Assembly: GCA_018857735.1 (NCBI GenBank)
Contig: JABMCL010000287.1
Coordinates: 197,001-261,000, forward strand
Direction: 5' to 3'
DNA length: 64,000 bases
From: Alviniconcha marisindica
Lineage: Eukaryota; Mollusca; Gastropoda; Provannidae
Both the position numbers and the translations under genes were made by a program. The notes below the pieces were generated by a model. It did no database searches and had not been told where the DNA came from. It saw nothing but the letters and a program-made list of their open reading frames with translations. This document shows, one piece after another, positions 1-11,100 of this stretch (the stretch's first letter is position 1; every line of letters starts with the position of its first letter).

Positions 1-269
1 GGGGGCACTGAGATGATATGCCGTGTAAAAAGCAACAACAGTATATGACATGTCAACAGTACAATGCAAGGAACAGATTCAAGAAATTGCAACCCTCCTC
101 CACTGCCCGCCTCCCTCTCTGCATTAAAAAAGAAATGCATTAACCTCACTCAGAACAAAACAATGCAATAACCTCAGTCAGAACAAAGCAACACAGCTCT
201 GTGTTGCTGACTTTACAGATGCAAACAGCTCAGTTATGATGCTTAATTTTTTTTCTTTCTTCAAAACAG

Positions 270-416
270 GTGTGGTCAGTCTTGGAAGCACTGGACCGTG
301 ACTACAAGCGTGATGAGGACTGGTGCAGCTCAGACAAATCAGCCAGTGCCAACCGTGCTGCCTTCCTGGTACAGCTGATCAACAAGCATAATGAACAGAA
401 GGAGGCCTTCCTCAGG
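270..416 (+). CDS. Trio: Trio exon A: spectrin repeat
   Basis: Acceptor AG lies at 268-269 after a T-rich tract and donor GTAAGC at 417. The exon is 147 nt, 49 codons, phase 0 to 0. It encodes [19 protein letters not shown] and ends [10 protein letters not shown], matching the Trio spectrin-repeat segment that contains KRDEDWC and KHLEQKEAFLK. The first codon is GTG read as internal valine, not a start. Confidence 0.93.
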
Positions 417-475
417 GTAAGCAAGCATTCCCATTGTGACCTCTTATTAGCATCTTATTCAAGCTATCCTACTGA

Positions 476-512
<37 letters not shown>

Positions 513-3362
513 GTGTGGCATGTGTGGGGGTGGGGGGATGTGCTTGTGCGTACTTGCATACATGCATTTGTGCGTGAGTGCATATATGTGTTATGCAGGT
601 CATGCTGTGTGGCTTCTTGTGGTTTGAACTGCTTTTAATCATTGTTATTGTCATTTTCCTTTTGTGTTGTCTCAGCATGTGTGTTTAAATTTGATTATTC
701 TGTACAGTGTTCTGAGCTCTGTTTTTATGTTAAAGGTTTCATGCCTTACAAGCAGTTCATGAAAAAAAAGATTGGTGATTTTTAGAAAAAAATATAACTT
801 ATAAGCATTCCCAGTATGAAAGGGCCTCATTAGCATCTGGGAAAGAATATATTTCCTATATGAAAAGGTCAGGTAACAGGCTAACATGTTAATAGGACTT
901 CTTTTGTTGTTGTTGACCTTTTTCTTTTTCTTTTTCTTTTCAGTTTTTTAATCTTTTTATTACACTTCAAAAATATGACTTTGTGATAGCTTCATCTCCT
1001 TTGTCTTTGAGCTTTTTTTGAGGTGCATTGCCCTAGCTTTCATGCAGGAAGTAAACAACTGAGTGTACTTGTGTGTGCAGGCATGTACCCTTGCCCGCCG
1101 TACTGCAGAGACGTTCCTGAAGTACGTCAACAGAAACCTGCACTTCCTGGGAATGCAGATGAAGTTCCGCAGTCCTGAGGGGCATGTCAAGGGTAAGAAC
1201 AGTTTGGTGCCCGTGTCAGATGCATACAGCGTTGCTGTCAAAAACTTGTCTGAAGAGGGAATTTATGAAGATGTAGCATGTGAATGCAAGCAAAGTGGTA
1301 CTTTTATTTTACTGGATTTATTTGTCAAATCATGATACCTTCTGCTGTCACTGTCCTGACCTGTTTCACATGTTAATGCTATGGTTTCTGATGATAAGAG
1401 CAGCATCTTTGTCACAGAATGCACATGTCATTTGTAAATGTCTGGACTGTGAGAAGAATTAACATTCTTTTCTGGGTGGTAACAGGCTGAGTTATTCAGG
1501 TGTTTGATCTGCCTTCAGTAAATTGATTAGAACTTGTTCATCAGTTCCATGATTGTTGGTAAATTGACTCAGACTGCTATGTTCATCGGTTCCATGACTG
1601 TTGGTGAATTGACTAGGACTTGTTGATCAGTTCCGTGATTGTTGGTAAACTGACTCAGACTGCTATGTTCATCAGTTCTGTGTCTCTTGGTAAATTGACT
1701 CAGACTGCTATATTCATCCGTTCCATGACTGTTGGTGAATTGACTAGGACTTGTTGATCAGTTCCATGATGGTTGGTAAATTGACTCAGACTGCTTTGTT
1801 CTTCAGTTCCGTGACAGTTGATAAATTGACTCGGACTGCTATGTTCATCAGTTCTGTGACTATTGCTGAATTGACTAGGACTTGTTCATCAGCTCCATGA
1901 CTGTTCGTAAATTGACTCAGACTGCTATGTTCATCAGTTCCGTGACTGTTGGTAAATTGACTCAGACTGCTATGTTCATTAGCTCTGTGACTGTTGGTAA
2001 ATTGACTCAGACTGCTATGTTCATCAGTTCCGTGACTGTTGGTAAATTGACTCAGACTGCTATGTTCATTAGCTCTGTGACTGTTGGTAAATTGACTCAG
2101 ACTGCTATGTTCATCAGTTCCGTGACTGTTCGTAAATTGACTCAGACTGCTATGTTCATCAGTTCTGTGACTGTTGGTAAATTGACTCAGACTGCTATGT
2201 TCATCAGTTCCGTGACTGTTCGTAAATTGACTCAGACTGCTATGTTCATCAGTTCCGTGACTGTTTGTAAATTGACTCAGACTGCTATGTTGGTAAATTG
2301 ACTCAGACTGCTATGTTCATCAGTTCTGTGACTTGGTGAATAGACTAGGACTTGTTCATCAGTTCTGTGACTTGGTGAATAGACTAGGACTTGTTCATCA
2401 GTTCTGTGACTTGGTGAATAGACTAGGACTTGTTCATCAGTTCTGTGACTTGGTGAATAGACTAGGACTTGTTCATCAGTTCCGTGACTGTTGGTAAATT
2501 GACTCAGACTGCTATGTTCATCAGTTCCGTGACGGTAAACTGACTTGGACTGCTGTGTTCATCAGTTTCGTGACTGTTGGTAAATTGACTCAGACTGCTA
2601 TGTTCATCAGTTCCATGACTGTTGGTAAATTGACTCAGGCTGCTATGTTCATCAGTTCAGTGGCTTTTGGTAAACTGGCTCAGACTGCTATGTTCATCAG
2701 TTCTGTGGCTGTTGGTAAATTGACGCAGACTGCTATGTTCATCAGTTCCATGACTGTTGGTAAATTGACTCAGGCTGCTATGTTCATCAGTTTAGTGGCT
2801 TTTGGTAAACTGACTCAGACTGCTATGTTCATCAGTTCTGTGACTGTTGCTAAATTGACTCAGACTGCTATGTTCATCAGTTCAGTGGCTTTTGGTAAAC
2901 TGACTCAGTCTGCTATGTTCATCAGTTCAGTGGCTTTTGGTAAACTGACTTGGACTGCTATGGTCATCAGTTCTGTGACTGTTGGACAAGCACACAACTG
3001 GCAGGATGTACTGCCCTCAGTCTTGCTGGAGGGTTGGGTTGAGCACAGCAGCATGTACAGCAACAGCCTTTTACCTTTCTTGTTGTCTGCTTACAGCCAC
3101 GCTGGACCAGTTATTGCAACAAGAAAACCTAGTCATTGAGTACTGGACGGTGAAGAAGAGGAAGTTGGAGCAGTGTCACCAGTATGTACTCTTTGAGCAG
3201 AGTGCCAAGCAGGTCAGAATCGTCATCTCTTTGTTTTATTGCTTTGGCTTGGCTCAGATATATGTTGGTTTTGTGTGTGTGTGTGTGTGTGTGTGATGTG
3301 TGTGTAAGAAAGTAAGTAAACATGGTGCGTAACGTCCACAGAAACCGTAAGGCTTATTAGGG

Positions 3363-3422
<60 letters not shown>

Positions 3423-5029
3423 TGTGATGTGTGTGTGTATGATGTGTGTGTGTGTGTGTGTGTAGTGGAATTGAGGTGGTGGTGCTTGGACATTGGACTT
3501 TCAATTATGTTTTGGTGGAATTGACCTGGCAACAACAACAGCCAAAAGAGAAGGATAACGGGGGAATTTCACAGTCTTTGCTTGAATTGTGTTCATACAA
3601 AAAGCCATGTGTTGGACTGGCATACATTGAAGATGAACAAATGTTTACGATTGCACATACAAGCTTTCTGATGTTAACCAGTGGCTGGAGGAGGTTGCAT
3701 TGAAATCTGCCTTCTCTCGCACACATACCTCTCATCCAATTTCCTCAATTCTGTACCTTCTCTCAACAAGTGTTGAGGCGGCAAGTGTTGAAAGTGCAGT
3801 GCATTGAGGAGTGTCTATTATGAGACCTACCTGTCCTGGCACATTACTGTTAGAAATGTAATCTGAAACAGAGTGGGCCAAGAGTGCTTCTGTTGAATCA
3901 AGCAAGGGACTTTTACAACAGAGACCTGATACTGGCTACTGTAACTATCACATGGTATGCAAACAGTAGTCACCGTAACTGATTCAGGTCTCTGCAGTTA
4001 GGTCCTTTGTACTCATGTGACATCTGTTAGGTGCTTTTAACCTGTGTGGTGATTTTGTCTGGAGTAAATGAAAACAGTAACAGCATGTCTTCAAAGTTTT
4101 TGGTTTTCTTGAAACCTTTCTCATTGAACTCAGACTGAAGAATGCTCTGTGTAGATTGTGTGAGGAATATCATCCGGTTCTAAAGCATGTTGTTGTCATT
4201 GTAGGCGCTGGAGTGGATTGAGGAGTACGGTGAGGCCTACCTCGCCTCTCACACACACCTCGGCACCAGCAACTCGGAGACGGAGGCTTTGCTCAAAGAG
4301 CATTATGAGTTCCGGAATCGTGCCAAAGTAAGAGGCTGTCGTCTGTGTTCTTTCAGATGTTATGTTTTGTTAACATATACACATATATGGGGGGGGGGGG
4401 GGGGTCAGTGGCTTATACTTTGGAGTGATGAAAGTATTGCATGAAAAGTAGTTATCCTATTCCTCCTCTCTGAACATGCCTTTTCCAGGTCTTTACAAAA
4501 TTATGCTGTGTGTAAAGCATCTTGTGACATAACATTATCTCTTCTGTCCTGAAACAGAATGAAGCTTAGAGTGGGATCAACAAAGTTAGCTAGCACTGCA
4601 CTCAGAAGACATCACATTAACGCAGCAAGGACTTGAATTGCCTCTCACCTAACACTAACTTGTACATACACAAACTGTCTTCATTCCAATCGTGTGTTAT
4701 GTCACCAGGAAACCCGTGAGAATGTCAAGCTGCTGCTCCAGTTGGCAGACGACTTTGTTGCCAAGGGCAACCTTCATGCCAGCAGCATCCTGGGCTGGTG
4801 CGGCGCTGTGGATAAGCGCTACAAGGACTTCTCGTCTCGCATGGAGAAGTACCGCCTGCAGCTGGAGGGGAAACTGGGTGTCTCTTCTCCCGAGGTGAGA
4901 AGTGTGACATTCACAACAACAACCCATCCCCTACCCCCTTTTCATCAATTCCAACCCCCTAGCTTTTGTGTTGAAACATGTGTGCAGATGGGTGTATTTA
5001 TTTTTGATCTTTTTTCTTGGTGAGTCATC

Positions 5030-5109
<80 letters not shown>

Positions 5110-8100
5110 GTTTTCCTCATTTGATGGTAGTTGCACTTCTGTTTTTGGGAAACAAATTGCAAATGTGACCATTTTAAAATCACTCACCACTTTGGCATTT
5201 GCATTTTATCCGGGGTTAATCTAGCGTATGCTGTATTTCTGTGCATCTAAAGAGTGTTATGGCTACCAATGCTTGTGATTTTTAGCATCAGTGCATGCTT
5301 ATATATATATATATGATGGCTGTACAAACACTGTAAGAGAGTCTTCACTGAAAGTTGACTCTGGGAGAAAAATCCTTAGCAGCGAATACACTCAATCCAC
5401 ACAAATCAAAGTGTTGTGTGGAGAAGCATCATATCATGCATGTCTGTGCAATACCTTATATGTGATAAGCAGATGTGAAGTCTTGCATGGACGTGGACAC
5501 ATGGAGTGAGATGAGAAGACTGACTGACTCAGGAAATGTTGCCTCTTGTTCAGAGTGTGTGTGAATGTGTTTGTTCAAAAACATAGAACACTGGTACTTA
5601 AACTGAAAGTCATTTGAATGTCATTGCTGAAAGTCAGTCAACCTTTGCCTCAATACTTCAAGCCAAGCAAGGTCAGGCTCAGATTGTGTGAAAGTACAAT
5701 TATGGTCACCGAACACTCCACCAACATTTAGAAGTCTAGCTGTGACTCTCTAATGATGCTCTGATGTTGACATCAAGTTTTGGGGGAAATAATTTGACTG
5801 CAAAGCTTATGTTGCCACATTATTTCCCCTTTTCTGCGTATGTGCTGAAACTTCCATCAGACCTTATAATGCTGCGTAACGTGCAAGTCTGGTAGCATTC
5901 TTTGCAGCATTTGGGTTTGGTACTGCGCTCACCTTCAGGTTTAAAGTAAAGGCGCTGCGTAACATGCAAGTCTGGTAGCATTCTTTGCAGCATCTGGGTT
6001 TGGTACTGCGCTCACCTTCAGGTTTAAAGTAAAGGCGCTGCGTAACATGCAAGTCTGGTAGCATTCTTTGCAGCATCTGGGTTTGGTACTGCGCTCACCT
6101 TCAGGTTTAAAGTAAAGGCGCTGCGTAACATGCAAGTCTGGTAGCATTCTTTGCAGCATCTGGGTTTGGTACTGCGCTCACCTTCAGGTTTAAAGTTAAG
6201 GCGCTGCGTAACATGCAAGTCTGGTAGCATTCTTTGCAGCATCTGGGTTTGGTACTGCGCTCACCTTCAGGTTTAAAGTAAAGGCGCTGTGTAACATGCA
6301 AGTCTGGTAGCATTCTTTGCAGCATCTGGGTTTGGTACTGTGCTCACCTTCAGGTTTAAAGTAAAGGCGTTGAGCAGAGCCAGGGACTGAAACTGAATGT
6401 TGAGAACTGTTCTGTCGCATGTGTAGCAGCAGGAGAGGGAGGACCAGCAGCGACACAGTGACTCCTCTATAGAGGACAAGCTTCAGCATCATCCCAAAGA
6501 ACTCACAGAGGAAAAGCGGAAGTCTGCCAGGAGAAGAGAGTGAGTGCGTTAAAGTCACCCATGGAACATTGAAGTGAAAGTATTGAAAGTGTCCACAGTT
6601 TTCAACAAAATTAATGAGGATTATACTGAATTTTCAAAGAAATTGGAGCACATTTCCTCTCCCCCTGACCATTTGACGTTGATGGTTGAGGATCTTCAAA
6701 TCTTGGTTTCCTGGAGGCAGCTGGGGCGAAGCTGAATGTGGTTGTGGAATTGCCGCCTAAAACTGAACAACATTTTAATGTAGAGATTTGAAGGCTGCAG
6801 TCACTGTCACTGTCAGGTTGATTGAAACTCACAGAAAATGTGCATATTTTATTGTCAGCCTTTAGAGGAGATAATTTCTTACTGTAGTCTTCCTACCATC
6901 ATGTCTGCATACTTTTGATGTCAGAAAAGGCAGTCTTTAAATGGACTGCAGTGCACTAGTTAGGCTGGTATGCAGGGCCGAATTTGTTAAAGGAATGTCT
7001 GGTTGTCACCTGGTTGCTTTGCTGTTGTCAGGTTCATCATGGCTGAACTGCTGCAGACAGAGAGGACATTTGTCAAGGACCTGGAAAACTGTATCAATGT
7101 AAGTTCTTTAGTGCAAGACCAGGAGTGGCTGATAGTTTATGGTCAAACTGAGTGAAGATCATTTCATTGTGAAACAAATCATATTTTAGATTGGTGACTA
7201 GTAGTCTTATTCCTTGAAGCACACATAATGTAAAAGAGTATCTATGAGACACTTACACCTAATGTGAGCTCAAAACGCACATGCTCACTTGTGGTCTTGC
7301 GATATAATGGATGTGAAGGTATGTTTGCAAGTATGTGTGAGGTAGGATTAGCTGTGCTTGTGTGCATGCATGCCTGTGTGTGTGTGGGCGTGTGTGTGCG
7401 CATGGATGTAAATGTGCATTATAAAAATTATTATGCATCCTTGTATGTGTTCTTGTGGTGGGTATTTTCATTATCATTGTTGCTGTGTTTTTGCTAGACC
7501 TACATGAAGTCCATGGCAGAGCCATCCAACAACGTCCCTCCTGGAATCCAGGGCAAGGAAAAGGTCATCTTCGGCAACATGGATGAAATCTATGATTTCC
7601 ACAAAGAGTATGTATACTGTAGCGACACCATGTTTCAAGGAGTCAGATTCTGTTTTTGTTTTGTTTTTGCTTTCATATTTAAAAGTAAAGATTAGATGGG
7701 TAAAATGCACAATAAAAGAGTTAAACCTGAAATGAAGTGACTGGTTATGTGATATGCTTGTAATGCAAAAGTGATCTTTCAAACCATGTTTGTATTAGAC
7801 TGATTAGATGTAACATAAAACTTTAAAAAAAATTAAATCTGTTTATTGTTTGAGCAGCTGTGTTATGAGTGTTCTGTTTTCTTCTTTACAGTATTTTTTT
7901 GAAGGAGCTGGAGAAATATGAAACGATACCTGAGGACGTGGGTCACTGCTTTCTAACTTGGGTGAGAGTCCAGGCCACTGCTCTTTTTTCCCCTCCTTTC
8001 TCATGCCTTCACCCCCACCCCCCATCCCCCACGCTCTACCATACCTTCCACCTTTTTCCTTCCATACAGAATAAAGTTTAACACTTTTTAATTTAAAAAG

Positions 8101-11100
8101 AATTCTTTGCGGAACTTGTATAGTGCAACTGTGTGCCTTTATAGGTAATGTTGAAATAAAAACAATTTAAAGTTGGATGACGTCTGTTTCTTCCACGCAT
8201 TTGTGTTCTTCCTCAAAGGTTTCACCACAATATTTCAGTGAGAATTACTCTGTGGAAAAGAGGACTGTTCCAATATCACCTGCTAGTGTGTGCCTTATGA
8301 CTATTTTTTGCATTTACAAACAGTTGTCTGTCTGCTGTTTTGTAAAATGACTTACCATTTCTGTGCAGTCTTAAATTTTAGGTGAAGTTGGTGAAATACA
8401 TGATCTTTGTGTCCTTGATAATTTTGGTTGTGTTTTTGTTCCAGGCGGAGAAATTCTCCATATATGTGAAATACTGTAGGAACAAACCTGACTCCAATGC
8501 CTTGCTGGTGGACCAGGCAGGCTCCTTCTTTGAGGTGAGAAAGCTGGTCCTCGCATGTCTTCCTTTTCACACAGTAGTCAGTAGGATGATGATACTGTTG
8601 TAGATCAGAAAGTTCTTTGAGGTGAGAAAGTTGGTCCTCGCATGTCTTCCCTTTCACGCAGTAGTTGTCAGTAGGATGATGATACTGTTGTAGATCAGAA
8701 AGTTCTTTGAGGTGAAAAAATTGGTCCTCGCATGTCTTCCCTTTCACACAGAAGTTGTCAGTAGGATGATGATACTGTTATAGGTCAGAAAGTTCTTTGA
8801 GGTGAGAAAGTTGGTCCTCACATGGCTTCCCTTTCATGCAGTAGTTGTCAGCAGGTTAATGATACTGTTGTAGGTCAGAAAGTTCTTTGAGGTGAAAAAC
8901 TTGGTCCTCACATGGCTTCCCTTTCAACAGTAGTTGTCAGCAGGTTACTGATACTGTTGTAGATCAGAAAGTTCTTTGAGATGAAAAACTTGGTCCTCGC
9001 ATGTCTTCCCTTTCACGCAGTAGTTGTCAGTAGGATGATGATACTGTTGTAGATCAGAAAGTTCTTTGAGGTGAAAAAATTGGTCCTCACATGTCTTCCC
9101 TTTCACACAGTAGTTGTCAGTAGGATGATGATACTGTTGTAGATCAGAAAGTTCTTTGAGGTGAAAAACTTGGTCCTCGCATGTCTTCCCTTTCACGCAG
9201 TAGTTGTCAGTAGGATGATGATACTGTTGTAGATCAGAAAGTTCTTTGAGGTGAAAAACTTGGTCCTCGCATGTCTTCCCTTTCACACAGTAGTTGTCAG
9301 TAGGATGATGATACTGTTGTAGGTCAGAAAGTTCTTTGAAGTGAGAAAGTTGGTCCTCACATGTCTTCCCTTTCACACAGTAGTTGTGAGTAAGTTAATG
9401 ATACTGTTGTAGGTCAGAAAGTTCTTTGAGGTGAGAAAGTTGGTCCTCACATGGCTTCCCTTTCATGCAGTAGTTGTCAGCAGGTTACTGATACTGTTGT
9501 AGATCAGAAAGTTCTTTGAGGTGAAAAACTTGGTCCTCACATGTCTTCCCTTTCACACAGTAGTTGTCAGTAGGTTGGCAATACTGTTGTAGGTCAGAAA
9601 GTGCTTGCGCAGCATATTTTTTGTCCAATACTCCCAATCAAGGATTTAAAGAGACTTTGCCATATTGAAGTGACGTTGGCATTCTGAGGTTTGGTGTGCT
9701 TGTTTTTTTTGTCAGTGCATGTTTGTTGAAGTTCATTTTGTGGCTTGGTTGTTTCCCTTTAACAGAGTGAAGGCATCATCTTGTGTAAGTTGGGCATGGG
9801 AATGGTCTAAAGCAGTGTTCTGCGAAAGGTGTAATCACACACTGCAAAATAAAATTGAGGGGTAGAAAATGATTTGCTCTGAAACCCATCAAGGTCCTGA
9901 AGTCATGGTGGCCAGCCCAAAGTTTTAGATTTGTGTTCTCATGGTACAAGATTACCACCCCGTCTAGCCCCCCTCCCCCCTCCTCCCTCTCATTGTAAAA
10001 TGAACCTGGAGGTATGCTAGGCCAACATTGGCATGGAGAGGGTGGTGCAGAAAGGCTGTACAGATTCAGTTCAGAATTAACTGCACTAATGACAGGGTAA
10101 TGTCACTAATCACTGGCGTGCATGTTCTTTCCCAGGAGATGCAGCACAAGTACAAGATGGGGGAGCCACTGGCATCATTCCTCATCAAGCCAGTTCAGCG
10201 AATCACCAAGTACCAACTCTTGCTCAAGGACCTCCTCACCTGCTGTGAGGAACACACAGGAGAAATCAAGGTGAGATTTGCCCTTCTTGGGGTGTTCACT
10301 AGTGATTAAGCTTGTGCTACATTTTCAAAAGTGTGTCAGACTTTTGTTTTTGTTTTATGAGGACTTTCTTGAAGTGATAATCAAATTGCCAGTCAAGTTC
10401 AAACAATGCTTTGCACTGCTTCTTCTGGAATAAGTAAGTAAGTAAGTTGGTGTTTTACGCCCAGTCAACCAGTGCGGTTATATCAGGGCGATGCTTTTTC
10501 TGGAAGAAGAAGTCTAATGTGGTAATAAGTAATAATGCATGCACACTTTGGTGTGGACGTTCAGGACAGTGTAGCGGTGATGATGATGAAAAGGCCAGCG
10601 CTGCCATACATATCTCCGTGCAGGATGAAATTTTGTACTTTGGTATTCCTTTTCCAGATGGTCTAGAGGTGATGGTGGATGTTCTGAAGAAGGTCAACAA
10701 TGCCATGCCTTTCTTCATGCTAGATGGTGTGGAGGAGAGCTTTGAGGCTCATGGGGAGTCTGGATCTTTATCTGAGGGTGTTCCCTTTCAGAACAGTCTT
10801 GAGGTGATCATGAATGTGCCAGAGAAGGCCAACAGCACCATGCAGCTTTCATACTTCATCCTTTTTTTAAATGGTCTAGATTCAATGATAAATGTGCCGC
10901 AGAAGGTTGGTGATGATGTGCTGTCCATGCTGAATGAGATCTTCATGCTTTCTTGTTCCATTTCAGGATGGTCTAGTGGTGATGATTATTGTTCTGCAGA
11001 AGATCAGTGATTACATGCTGTCCATGCTAAATGGGATCTTCATGCTTTCCTATTCCATTTCAGGATGGTCTTGAGGTGACGATGAATGTGCCAAAGAAAG

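Noticed and set aside
270..272. GTG at 270 as a translation start
   Set aside because: It follows a splice acceptor and encodes an internal Val conserved in Trio/Kalirin; the gene continues upstream of the window.
1882..3139. Two long open frames encoding [14 protein letters not shown] repeats
   Set aside because: They arise from the 45-bp period of an intronic minisatellite, and the real Trio exon at 3097 is in another context.
5864..6558. Nested minus-strand frames with Cys/Lys-rich repeats ([11 protein letters not shown])
   Set aside because: Cysteine-rich appearance comes from the 83-bp intronic minisatellite.
8352..9376. Minus-strand frames with a 30-residue repeat ([15 protein letters not shown])
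   Set aside because: A by-product of the 90-bp donor-derived array; no start, splice or homology support.
10447..11010. 187-codon open frame as a separate gene
   Set aside because: It reads through the LINE tail and the pseudoexon array; its similarity to Trio comes from the duplicated exon start.
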